From Rhynochetos jubatus (Eukaryota; Chordata; Aves; Eurypygiformes; Rhynochetidae): 64,000 nt of DNA. The translations under genes were made by a program, and so were the position numbers. Position 1 is the first letter of the stretch. Each line of letters opens with the position of its first letter. The notes beneath the pieces are model-generated. The model had not been told where the DNA came from. It saw only the letters and a list, made by a program, of their open reading frames with translations, and made no database searches. Shown here piece after piece: positions 45,166 to 56,881 of the stretch. Location of the stretch: contig CM050659.1 in NCBI GenBank assembly GCA_027574665.1, positions 20,623,001 through 20,687,000 of the forward strand. Reading direction: 5' to 3'.

Positions 45166-47925
45166 TGTAACAGGAAGCTCAGTGAGAGCCTCTGTTCACA
45201 CTGCTATCACATTAAGATGCATTAGGTATGAGTGGAAAATGATGTGCAATACATTCTAATTCAGCCTCCTCTGGAATGCTATATGCCGTACTAAAGAAGG
45301 ACAATAAAAATAATACAAGCATAGAGAAACTCACACAAAGAGAGACTGTAAGACTCAGTTTATCTTGGAAAAAGAGACAAATAACAAAGGACATGAAAAG
45401 GGCATATTCAAAAATAGAATGACAGAGAAGACAGATCTGACATTACCATTCCACACACATCATAAAGCAAGCGTAAAAGGAAAGCTAATGAAAATGAAAG
45501 ATGGTGGAACTGAAATCACTGAATAAATGCTTTCCCTGTGCATAATTAGGCTATGACACTCCCTGCCACTGGATACTACAGATGCAAAAGTGTGCATACA
45601 GGAGCATATCCTATTTCAGTTGGGATTAGACATTTCTACATGTATGGTAAGGATACCTGAATTACAATTATAGAAAAGAATACTGAAAAGAAAATTTAAC
45701 CTCATTCTCCAAGGTTAAGTTGATATCTAAGTAGGACAGTTCAAAATCTGACCTCAGGGAAGAAGGAGGATATGAAAACATCATTTTACATGTATCTGCT
45801 TTGCAGTTTCCAAAGTATCTGCTCCAAACCACTATCGGAAGGCAAATCGTGAGCAAGATGGACCACATTTAGTACAGCAATTCATGTCTGTTAATGGTTA
45901 GCTTTCCCAAGCAAATTACGATTTTATACATTTTTAAACACCACGTTGTTCAGTCTCTCCTCCAGCAGACACTTTCTGTATCAGAAATGACTCCAGAGAG
46001 GAGACAGAATGTCTGACTTCTCAGACACGTGGACCTGCCAGCCTCAGAAGGCAAAACAGGGAGGCTTCACTGCTTATGATATTGCAAATCTGTTTGGGCC
46101 TGCATATGTATGTTTATCCTAGTGTCTATCTGGGCTGTCTAAAAACTGTCTTAACATATACTCTGATCCTTCTGCAAATAGGTACATAGTGTAACACTTG
46201 CAGGCAGAGGTCTGAAACTAGGAAATTGAAAGATGCCAAACTGTGAAGAGTTGAGCTGTAATTATAAATTACATATGCCAAAAACTGTAATCATGTGCAT
46301 CAAGAACCTTAAAGTTACTCATTAAAAACAAACAAAAGCACCAGTTCTACTTAGCACTTTTGATTGTTTCTCCTGGCTACCAAAACAATAGGACTGAAGG
46401 GTATTTTCTGTTGCTGTTTTGATCCATTAGAAATATAATACACAAAAGTGCATTCCCCTTAAGCAATCTCAAAACCAACAAGACACAAACTTCCAGTATC
46501 TTTTATGTTTCCACAGTTCCCTTGCTGTGGTGCAAGAATACTTTCTTTTTTTCCCTTTTTTTTTTTAAACCCACCACTTTGTGTCCAGTGTAGTATAATA
46601 CAGAAAGAAATATGATTGCAGCAAAAAGTCTAATAACCCCACTGTCTGATGCCTGAAATTACTCTCCAAGAGAAAAGGCTTTCACTGGAAACACATCATT
46701 TCAAATTCCTTCTTCTTCAATGACTTTGAGAACACCTCTTTCTCAAAGGAAAGGTGGCTAAGATGTACACAACAATGTTATCAACTTTACCTACAAGATT
46801 CTGGATATTCAGGTGTTGCCAACTACTTTCCATTGCAGCAAAAAGCAACAAACAGACTGAGAAAAAAGAAAGAAAAAACAATGCCACAAACAGCAAAAAC
46901 CTTTAAGCCCTTCAATCTTCTTTTGCCAGGTTCAGATGACCCCGTCTAATGATGACCTTGGTGAAGGTGTTTTATAATGTTTAGGGCGCAGTGAGATTAT
47001 GCTCTTCCCTTTTCACAGAAGCCACAGAGCCATCAAAACTGGGTGGGACCACCTTTTCATTTGTGCAAAGACCAGCATAATATACTACACATTCAGGGAA
47101 TAACTAAAGCCAGCCTGTTGCTTCTAACGAACTCCAAAACCAGTCCTGCCTACTCAGATTTGAAAAAATAATCTCCTTGCTTTTCCAGTACAATATGAGT
47201 TAGCTCTTACCTGGCCCTTTCAAGAAGGTTTAATCAGGAGAAAAACAGCACTCCAATAAAAGCAACATTTTCAGATGGTCCACAAATTCACACTGAATTA
47301 GGGTTTTCATGCTGGAAAATCTGAATTGACCATTTTCAATTAATTTCACTTTTATAAAAATAAAAGTGACTACAGAGGTCAATTACCACACAGCATAATC
47401 AAAACATAGCTTGGCATCTTAGCTGATATAGCTTCAGTTTACTAGTGTAGCAACTAAACCTTAACAGCAGCACATTTGGGATGGATAGTCATCATTACCT
47501 ATTCAACTGGACACAAAATAATTTGTTACAGCCACTTGGTTTTATTATTACTTGATACTGAAAACTGACAAGCATCGTAACTCAATGGCATTTTGAAATC
47601 TCTTAATATTTTGATCCTTTAAAAAAGTTGTTTTCACTAGGTAATCTAGGTCTGGCCTGCTTGGTTTATAGTAATTAGTTTCATAAATGTATATACTACC
47701 TCAATGTGTCTCATGGTAAGAATGAAAATGATGAAAAGACCCTGTCATGGTTCAAACCAATAGTTTCTCCAACCTCTTTGTGAATTCTCCAAGCATATCA
47801 TCCTCAGCTGCCACACTTCAAGTCTTTTATCTCAGGTAAATCACATGAAGCTTTCAGACCAGAAAATGTCCTACTGATTAACTGTTCTTATCAAGAGGGC
47901 AGTTTTCTAACCTTATTTATTTTTT
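45166..47925. other. Non-coding stretch, no gene seen
   Basis: Unique AT-rich DNA with a T run near 46558-46566. A TGTCATGGTT at about 47743 resembles the start of some avian LTRs but nothing after it supports an LTR. Confidence 0.5.
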
Positions 47926-48573
47926 CTACTGTCTAGTGCCTCCTTTACATGCTACATTCTGCTGTCCTCCATTACTGACGCAGTATTCTTCCAAGTGCAA
48001 GCCCCTGATTCCCTCTGTCCCTGTACTCCGTGCTGCCAAAGCCCCCTCTGTCCCCCAGCACTCTCTCTTGTCCCCCCTTTCTGTCTCTCCTAGCTGCCCA
48101 CTGCTGTATTGTCTCCCTCTGCTGTGAGAGCTGCTGTCCTGTGATCCGTCTCCAGTCTGATAAAACTTTTTTGGTGTATCTGCAGGCTTAAACACTTCTA
48201 ACCCCTTCCTGCTCGTTCCTGCGCTGATGCCGTCTGTCTTGTTCTGCTGGCAAACATCTCTTGTGGGACCAAGTGAGGGGTGGAATATGGGAACTGTTCC
48301 ATCAGCAAACTGGAAACTTCTTTTTTCAAGCTGGACCTGGTCCTTGATGCAACACACCAAGCAGTGACATGAACAGGAAAGCTGAAGATAAGAGCTGGTG
48401 CTGCTTAGGGTCGATGAACTAATGCTGTTGCCAAATGAGATTCCACGGCCCTGTTGTCCTTTTATCTCAGTATTCAATACAAAAGGGCCCCAGAGACACC
48501 TGACAAGCATGCCTTGGTCCTGAATCCTGGATGGCCTAAATTTTAAACAAAGTCCATTCTCCCCTGTATCCAC
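47926..48573 (-). CDS. Longest ORF in the window (215 codons), unrecognised, probably not coding
   Basis: The - strand is open from ATG at 48573 down to 47926. The translation is Ser-, Gly- and Gln-rich. It has a cysteine patch (CSCHCLVCC) about 68-76 residues in and an acidic, Gly- and Arg-rich C-terminal half. There is no signal peptide, transmembrane segment or known domain that I can see. The region is richer in G+C and CpG than its surroundings, which by itself lengthens open frames because stops are AT-rich. It might be a lineage-specific transcript, a decayed repeat or LTR, or chance. No promoter or splice context helps. Confidence in a real gene is low. Confidence 0.15.
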   Translation of the reverse strand: MDTGENGLCLKFRPSRIQDQGMLVRCLWGPFVLNTEIKGQQGRGISFGNSISSSTLSSTSSYLQLSCSCHCLVCCIKDQVQLEKRSFQFADGTVPIFHPSLGPTRDVCQQNKTDGISAGTSRKGLEVFKPADTPKKFYQTGDGSQDSSSHSRGRQYSSGQLGETERGDKRECWGTEGALAARSTGTEGIRGLHLEEYCVSNGGQQNVACKGGTRQ

Positions 48574-49937
48574 TTAACTGGGCTTTCAAATTGCCAAAAT
48601 TACACATAAAAATACAGAAGATTCCAGAAAGTATTATTTTGTGAATGACGATAAATGGACAGCTGCCTGGCTGCCTTCCCCTTCTGGAGTCCCCAGAATT
48701 ACTCTAAAGTCACCTCATATTCAGCAAACATCTTCTGTATGGAAGTATAGAGTATTCAGAGCTTCACTTAAAATTCATCACACACAGATTAACATCTAAA
48801 GGAAACATAGGCATATTGCCACATTAAACTTATACTTTCCTTCTATTTTGAACTCCAGCAGCTGTGAAAATCCAAAGTTCACTTGCCATACTGCCAGGAA
48901 GATGCCCAAAAGTTTGCAGTATGTTCTGTATTGGATGCTACTTCCCTCTAGTGTGCAGTCACTGTAAAACCCCAGTGATACCAAACTTCATAATCCTTAA
49001 AACTTACTCCAAAACAAAAAGAGCTGCAAAGCTGTGAAGTCTTTAATGCATACCACTTTGCAAAATCATCTGATTTCTTTTCAGATGGCAAGCAGAATTT
49101 GGTACTAGCATCTTTTCCATCTTCTGAGTGCAGCCAGCATACCTAAATATAATAGACCAGCCATGAAGCTCAGGCAGAAACGTAACAGTGCAAGTTGCTC
49201 TCATGATACTACAGAAAACTCAGACTAATCCATCATCTAGGGCTTGTATGAGAAGGTGATCAGTAACAGGTAACTGATTACTCCTTACATCCAGTAATCA
49301 GGCATTTGTAACAGAGTGCTATGTCAAAGGATATTTAAGAAGCATGTCAGAATTTGTTACAGTCTCACTCCAAAGGGGTGATTGGTTTGAGTGAATTGTA
49401 AATTAAGTATAGGTTGGTGGACAAGTCCACAGTAAACTAGCAAAATCATTTTGAGTATTATTTGAATCAATGTAACACATTTATCATGCTGACAATCTGA
49501 CGTCTGCCTAAACTGAGAACAAGCCCTCAAGGAGAGATCTATTTCTGTAATTTTAAAGAATAATTGGGCTTCCGTCCTTCCTCTGTATATTAGGGGTTTT
49601 ATGGGATACAGTTTCAGAACTAGCTACTTAAACTGAGTGTTCAAGCCCCAAATCCATATACGAAAAATGAACATTAAACTTTCCTTGTAGACAATCTTTC
49701 AGATTGCGTTACAATTTTTTTTCTCTCAAGTTTCAAAATCAACTGTTAATGCACTATATCAACCTGCCGTTGTGCTAGGGAGGGGACAGACATGGAAGTC
49801 TTGACTGCACAGTCAAAATTAATGGTTTCTGGTTTTCCCCATCCTTAAGTACTTCCCTAAGTAGAGGACTCATTGTCTTACAGAATGTTTGTCTAGTACC
49901 TAAATAGATTCACTCCTTTTTCTTATTCTGCTTTTAG
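48574..49937. other. Non-coding stretch, no gene seen
   Basis: Unique sequence; no repeats or exons recognised. Confidence 0.5.
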
Positions 49938-50080
49938 GGGCAACTCGCACATTCCCTGAAGAGAAGCCCCATGACTTCTCTTTAGCTCTTCCACTAGCGT
50001 GCCTGTCAACCGGCTGCATCTGCCACAGCAACTCTCAGAGCAGGAGAGGAGCTGTGCAGCTGTACAGTTTTGTAGCCTGA
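49938..50080 (+). other. Exon-like open block with acceptor, ending in stop (tentative)
   Basis: CTTATTCTGCTTTTAG at 49922-49937 is a good acceptor. From 49940 a frame is open for 46 codons to TGA at 50078-50080 and contains several CpGs (for example CTCGCA, AGCGTG, ACCGGC). The product is not recognised and includes a Cys/Ser patch. It may be a last exon, a noncoding exon or chance. Confidence 0.14.
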
Positions 50081-50192
50081 AGAGAATCAAACAAATTTAA
50101 GTAAACAAGTTTGATAACAACCGTCAACATTACAGTAACTAGACAGATGCTAAAATGTTAACAGCAAGTAGGTAAAAAGGCCCTGTACATAT

Positions 50193-50212
50193 ACACACAC
50201 ACACACACACAC
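50193..50212. repeat. (AC)10 microsatellite
   Basis: An uninterrupted AC dinucleotide run of about 10 units, likely length-polymorphic. Confidence 0.9.
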
Positions 50213-52289
50213 CCCATATTCTTTTACTATTGTCACGTAACTTGAATTTCCAGGGTCTCTGAGTAATCTGGGAACCCAAAAGTATAAAAGCATGCATTAT
50301 CAAGAATATATTAAGTCGATCTTGAACCATTTTGGGAAAACATCTGTAACAGACTGTGCTGTAAACGAATGTTAATCTGTATCTGAAGAAAAATATACCC
50401 TTGTGCTATCCTGAGAACTGTTGATCCACAAGATGAACAGGTTATCTAAGAAATAATACTTTGATGCATAGGCTGCCTTCACTGAGAAAACCACTTAAAC
50501 TCTTATAAGAATCATATAATTTAACCACGTGGGGGATCATCAAAGCTGATTAAACATAATAGCATAAGTAGAGCCATCTCTGTATTGACTCTAAGAGTGC
50601 ATCATCTCCAGTGAGTTCCACAGTCACTTCCTTTTTTCAAGTAGTTCTCTCAGCTGCTGGATCAGAAGCAGAAACCAATATAACAGAGTACCTTTCAAAT
50701 AATTTAGGTCATACCACACAATCAAGTACAAAAATCTTCACACCTTATCAAAATATTCATAAGCTGGGGGAGGACGAAGGCTGATTTTTCCCCTGTTCCT
50801 AGTTCTCTGTGTCCACCAGTCTAGTATGTGAGGGTCAACAACCCCACTTCTAGATTCATTGCCAGTACAGCCTTCTGTACAGCAGAGACTGGTGCAATCA
50901 CTTTGTCTTTTAAGACACTTTCCCCTACTCACATTTAGTTGCGGCAGCTCTGCTAGCTTATCACAAATTCAGTTCCCATTCCTTTCCATTTTGGCCACTT
51001 ACTCTCACTTCTGAGCAGAAGTTCACTGCCCCCTAACTTTACTGAAATGGTCTGAGTTAAAAATAAAGCTTTAAAAACAACAGCAGAAAGAAGGAAAAAA
51101 AAAAAAAGAATAAAAATGGGAATAATGCATGGTTGCATGGCTACATGGTGAACGTTCAGGGAAAGGGGCAAGAAATTTTTGAGGCAATTTTGTTGCTGAA
51201 GTCAAATACACCTGATAGGTATAAGAGCTCTTTCAGGCAGTGACAACACTTGTTTAAACAATGCCTGGTGTAATATGGCCTCAGTCACACATGGGAGTCT
51301 TAGGTATCATAATACAAATAATTACAAACTAAAAGCAAATATACCATTTAAATCTTCAGGGTTTCTTTCCTGTGAGGTTCCTTCATTACGGTTTTATTAT
51401 TTTGCCAGCAAGAACTTAGGATCACTGAATCCCTCAATTATTTCATACAAAGTACCAGCAATTTTACCAGCTTTTCACACATTAAATACTGAAAATACTG
51501 ACTTATAAGACATAAAACAATAGACCATATTTCAACAGATGTACCAAAATTCGGCCTTGATTTTGAAATGAAAAAAATATCATTTTTTGCCCTTAAAGCC
51601 CAGAGGTCTGCTAGGATCATGCCTGCAGATATGTAGTTTACAAAACTACTAAGTCTAGAATGACAGGAACTCTTTAAAAATCATTATACCTTACTTCACA
51701 TGTTATATTTAAAATCCTATGGTATCGTCACAATTGTATTTTCATGTATTTTTTACACCAGTTTCTAATAAAGAACCATGCTCAAAGTTGTAACGGTAAT
51801 GAATTTATAGATGCCCATCTGTCTCAGTTTTTATCCATTCAAAGTGTTCTCAGCCTGTGGCTGTGCCTGAGGCAAAGTTATATCATCTTGACACAAGGAA
51901 ATACAGAGTCTTGCCTTGGAGATTTCCCTTGCTGGAAAGCAGCAGTACTGTAAAAGCTCCACAGTGTTGTAATTAAAAATGTATCAATTACTTATACAGT
52001 CAGCTAAAAGGAAATGACCGTTAAGAATTATTTTCATCCATACAGCAGGCCTTTCATTGTTCATCTGTGTACTTTTAAATTACTGATTAAAATGCTGTGT
52101 TTCTTGCAGAAAAAGCACACCAAGTGTGTCTTAAATGCCCCCAAGGATTCCTAATCTATGAACCCCTACGTACTATTTATTATGTATATATTTAACATAC
52201 ATTTGAAAAGACATCTATTAAGATGCAGATTTTCTGACCGAAGCTTTGGGCAGCTGAATACAATGTCTCTCTCTAGAAATGCTAATGTC
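50213..52289. other. Non-coding stretch, no gene seen
   Basis: Unique AT-rich DNA with an A13 run at about 51097-51109. Short frames on both strands have no recognisable domains. Confidence 0.5.
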
Positions 52290-53110
52290 ATTTTAATAAC
52301 AGACATGAAATTGAAATTTTAATTAAAGAATGCTTCTTTTTTATTATTTGATCCTTTTTGGTATGTATACAAATGTGGAATATAATTAGAAACATTGTAA
52401 TTAAAGAAATAATTAGGCACCGCGGGCTGGTATCACAAACATTTAGGGCAATTTCAAGCTTTTACCACCATGTCACATTAGCAAATTCCCTCCCTCATGC
52501 AGTTTACTAAACAAAATCACCAGCTCTTTAACCATTTAAAATGAATAAGATACGTTAACAAGAAAAATGAACATTTTATCTTGTTGGGAAGAGGAATAAA
52601 ATGATTCCTGCATAAATTAAAACCCAGAAATCAGTTCTACTTGGACGAATCTGTGCAAACAAGTTCCTTTTCATGGCAGCTTTATTTTATTCTAATTAAA
52701 TGGCAGACTCAGCCCACTGCAAATAATTGTGGTGTTAATCTCCCTACATTACTTTGAACAGAAACTGAGGAAAAACTGGTCAATGTTAACCAATTGCCTT
52801 GGAGGAAGACAGTATGTTTTTTGACAGATTTGCATAATAGATGAAGCACAAAATGAGATAATTGGGAGATCTTTATCCTAGAGGGCACAAAGTTTGTAAT
52901 TACACGTAAAAAGTTTCATTATACCCTTACGGTAACTCCTCTGCATGCATGAACAATGTATGCTCATAGAAAAACGCAATGAAGGAGGGGGTTGGTAGTT
53001 GTATCAGCTATTTAAACCTGTGCTTACTTTATTATGCTAATGAAGCCTTCGTCAACAGACTTTCACCTTAGGCAATCTTCTGTAAACTAAATTAATAAAA
53101 CATTAGGTGA
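52290..53110. promoter_or_regulatory. Strong candidate conserved noncoding element(s), developmental-enhancer-like
   Basis: Some 800 bp free of repeats and long frames and dense in developmental-type sites. They include TAATTA (52693-52698), a perfect POU octamer ATTTGCAT (52828-52835), several ATTAG/CTAAT cores, TTATCTTG, CAATTGCC, TGACAGATTTGC (a MEIS/PBX-like TGACAG next to the octamer) and TTACACG. A rare CpG-bearing patch (GCACCGCGGGC) lies near 52418. Texture and site spacing resemble vertebrate CNEs more than any other part of the window. This is inference; conservation across amniotes was not tested. Confidence 0.45.
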
Positions 53111-54889
53111 ATGCTTAAAATTTGCCATGTACTTACTTTGCTTACAATATACATAACAAAGTATGTAAACTGAAGTGATGATAGTTTAAACCTAACTTGG
53201 AAAACTCTAAATCTCAATATTTGCCTTTTCCTTTACTCTGATCCCTATCATTACCACAAAAACAATACAATGAAAGGTAAGAGCACACTGTAGAAAACAC
53301 CAACGTACAGACAGTATTTTCATAGGAAAGTAAATTACTTGGATTGCCTGGTGGATGATACAGTCTGACAATATCAGAAGCAAGAAAGTAGAAAATCTAG
53401 AGGTGGTCTAAACACCCAGCCTTAAGTTTTCACCAGAAGGAGAATGAGGGAGTCTTTCTTCTGTAATTAAGTTTTGACCAGGCTCCTCACTCACAGATTC
53501 CGGGAAACACTATCACGTTTGTCCTGTTTTCAACTTTTCTATTCGTAGGACTAGATAAGCACTAAAAAAAATCTTAGGAAGTTATTTTATTTCATGTATA
53601 ATCATGACATGCACTTGGAACGATTTTCCTAATTAAAAAAAAAAATTTAGAATGCACTCTTCCTTTTCATTGTCATATTTTGTTTTCTAATAACTGAGGT
53701 TATAAGATTAAAAATTCTAGAAAAATTATACCTAACTGACAACAGCGAACTTGCCAGGGGAACCTCTCATTTCTTACCAAGCATTTAAATGTGAGCCACA
53801 CCTATATAAAACTGGAATTATGATAGTGAAAAGCAAAGTGCACCTCTTGTTCCAACCACAGTTTTGATTCCATAACTTGAATTATTCTGCAGAAGCTGCA
53901 CAGCATCTGGTCAGACTTTAGAATTCAACTTTAAAAACAAGATTTAAAGAAGCAAAACACAAGAAGCTGAAGAAATATCTCTCTAACTCCAGTTCTAATT
54001 TAATTTTCAAGGATTCAGCAAAGAAATTTTGGATAATATGTTAGACTTCTAACTGATGTAAATTCACCCCTTGCTCATCTGATAGCTAGTAGTTCATATA
54101 CAAGACTAACATTTGAGGGATGCAGCAAGCCTAGCATGGGAATGTAACAAATTTTGCAAAAAATTTGCAGAAAATCGTATCTATGGCATGTTGTGAGAAA
54201 CACAATCAACATAATAAACTTATAACATGCTACTAATGACACTGTCGTGTGAGGAGCAAAAGAGTTTACTAATTTGTATCATCTGACTTAACAGCACAGC
54301 AAAGTAGGCCACATACTTCATCCCAGTACTACACTTTTCTCACGCTGGGAATATTTTTTTACCCTTTTTCATGGTTTTCTGTCCATCTTTGAAGGTACAC
54401 ATCTGTTGCCATCAACACCTAAATTGCACATCAGTGTTTCTGATAAAATAAAAAATGTCATGGCAATAAGAGAATATTTTGAAAGCAAGCCAGTTTGTCA
54501 GTAAATTATAAGCTTCATTATCATAAAACTCTAACAAATTGAACCCACATCTCATTAACCGAAAGCACAATATGACTGCAGCAATATTCATCTCCCAGAA
54601 GAGTGCTTATCTACAGGGGAAAAAAAGATAAAACTTTTGCAGAGAGGTGTCACTAATGATAACATTAAATTTATTTATTAAAGGATTTCTGAACATTTAT
54701 GAAAATTCACATTTCCACCTTCAATTATGCTGTTCTGCTTAAGTAAAATACTGTATTAATAAATTTTATTAATTTTAACTTTTCTCTATCACAGAACAGC
54801 ACTTTAAATACAGAAAAATGTTTTATCTTGAGTTTTATTTTCATTGGCTCCTAACTCTTCCATCCCTTCCAAAAGAATAATCTGTCAAT
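53111..54889. other. Non-coding stretch, no gene seen
   Basis: AT-rich unique DNA with a short A run near 53636-53645; nothing gene-like. Confidence 0.5.
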
Positions 54890-55140
54890 TGAACTCCCTC
54901 ATGACCCGCTCTACACTCTGGGCATATTCATAAGGAATATTAAAGAAAAACTACCCAGCTGTTATTGAGCTTGCCAGGCTTAGCTTTATTTCTAAAGCAA
55001 TTTCTTGTGTTTCTATAGACTGTTGGAAACTTAATTATAGAAACCACTGAGAAAAGTCTGCTCTGCAATACATGAAATAAAGCACTACGGCGATAGTATT
55101 AATTAATGAAGGCAAACATTACATTATGATTTCCAATCAC
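54890..55140. promoter_or_regulatory. Candidate noncoding element
   Basis: Non-repetitive block with GGGCATATTCATAAGG, GGAATATTAAAG, AGCTGTTATTG, CTTAATTATAG and, 60 bp on, a retained-CpG patch (ACGGCGATAG) followed by TATTAATTAATGAAGG, a double homeodomain site near 55098-55110. No open frame accounts for it. The CNE interpretation is inference. Confidence 0.3.
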
Positions 55141-56088
55141 TTCACACTTATGAAAGCAATCATTTGCTGCTCTCAACCAACATCCTAACCTCGTACTGCT
55201 ATCAAGTGAGTTCCCTCAGTTGTTCAAAAAAGTACACTGTCTGGTGTGAAGGGACACAACCACAGTTCTCACCAGATTCTGAACAACAACGTCTTGTTAC
55301 AGCACGTCTCTATGCATGCTGCTTTAAGATAAGAGGAGAAAAGATGATTTTCGCTCTCTGACAGCCTTCCTCCTGGTCCTCACCTGTATCTGGTGAGGTT
55401 TTCAGGGAATATCATTCTCAGGCTTTGCAATTCTGGTACAAATCAAACCCTCAAGGGAAACTTTAAGTCTTCAACCCTCAATCAATTCAAATAAACCATG
55501 CAAATATGGATCTCTGATATCTTAAAAATCACAATTTTCCCAGCTGAAATGTATTATTTTTGTACAGGAGCTGCATGCGTTGGAATGAAATTCATCTTGA
55601 AGCATACAGAATAGACGAAAGGTGGAATTCTAAGGTATGATATAATTCGTTTTTGAAAGCATACAAATAACAGAAAAATTTAAAGACAAAATGTTAATAT
55701 GGATATGTCTTGCAAAAACTACTAGTGACACTCAGACAAGTCTTCTTCCTTATTCAGTAATATGGCCCGCCTGCTTGCTTTTCTCCTGTAATAAAATATA
55801 TTTTAAAAATCCCAATACAAACAAACCCAAAACCAATTTTGCAATTCTCTTTAATATCACATAACGCAGTGAAATCTTATTTTAATATTGTTTACTTTCC
55901 AAAAGTATTTTAGACCTTGATATTGGACTCTAGCGTACAAAAGCAACCATAAAAAGACAATTCTGAAACTCAGATATCAAAGTAAATGTAACAAATAATT
56001 ATTTATTCTGAAGGGAAAATATCAAGTCCATATAGTGAAATCAACTGTGATGTGTTCCTAAATGGTATTGGACAGCTTAAATTGGTAA
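55141..56088. other. Non-coding stretch, no gene seen
   Basis: Unique AT-rich sequence without recognised features. Confidence 0.5.
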
Positions 56089-56110
56089 TATATGCCTATA
56101 TAGGCATATA
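56089..56110. repeat. Perfect 22-bp palindrome
   Basis: TATATGCCTAT joins directly to its reverse complement ATAGGCATATA with no spacer. A perfect palindrome of this length is not expected by chance in 64 kb (about 0.015 expected under uniform base use, somewhat more in AT-rich DNA). It could be a symmetric binding site, or a seed of cruciform-induced mutation; no element is attached. Confidence 0.9.
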
Positions 56111-56840
56111 CTTCATTGCATTCTATGAAATCTAAGACCTTTGAAATAATGTAATATCAGGTACTGTTTACTAACTGCATGAAACTAGGGAGACAGCAAA
56201 AATATTTTATGTAAGTGTTGATGGTCAAAGAGGGTAATAAGAAATGCAACTAAAGGAAAACAGTCTGCCTGCAAAAGGTTAATGAACCCTCGGCTGATGT
56301 AAATAAGAGCAAAATTAAAACCCTCCACTAACAGGTTCTTTCTTATCCGGGGGTTCGCTTCAGACCCCCTGGAGCTGCCTCTACACCTGATGCCGTGGCT
56401 GTCATTCACGCCAAGTCACACTGCGCCATGCTGCTGCTTGCCAAGTAAGCTTGGTTTGACGAATAGCTAAAATAACAGGCTGCTTTCTTATTTTGAGAAG
56501 TCTCTCAGTAAATGTAAAACTAAGAAAAAAGAGTCTCAATCCCTAGGGCATTTTAAGCATTGGGAAAACTATGGATTCTGCTAGAACTGATGAATTTAGC
56601 CTTTTGTGAGGCTCTCAGCAAATCAGGTCATCTTGCATAACTGTTTCATTACCTACAGCTTGTCTCTTGCATTTATTACTCTGTATGTACTACTGCAAAG
56701 AAGCCCTTGCTTCTGCTGTTATTGTTACCTGTAGATGTGCAAGAGGAGAAGGTAGAAAGATTATTTTCAAACATATTTTCTTGATGTAAATTTAACCCAG
56801 AATTCCAGAAGTTCCTATACTCTAACAGTGTCCATTAGCT

Positions 56841-56881
56841 CTTCCTTTCTTTTCTTTCCTTCCATGCCCCACCCCCCCCCC
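56841..56881. repeat. Pyrimidine-rich tract ending in C runs
   Basis: CTTCCTTTCTTTTCTTTCCT is followed by CCCC-A-C10. It is a simple polypyrimidine tract; the C10 may be length-uncertain. Confidence 0.8.

Noticed and set aside
47743-47760. TGTCATGGTT, resembling the first bases of some avian ERV LTRs
   Set aside because: Only about 10 bases agree; the following sequence does not continue as an LTR and no matching end or target-site duplication was found.
50810-50850. 'ccaccagtctagtatgtg', resembling the core of the old interspersed repeat
   Set aside because: Too short, and the flanks do not follow the family order.
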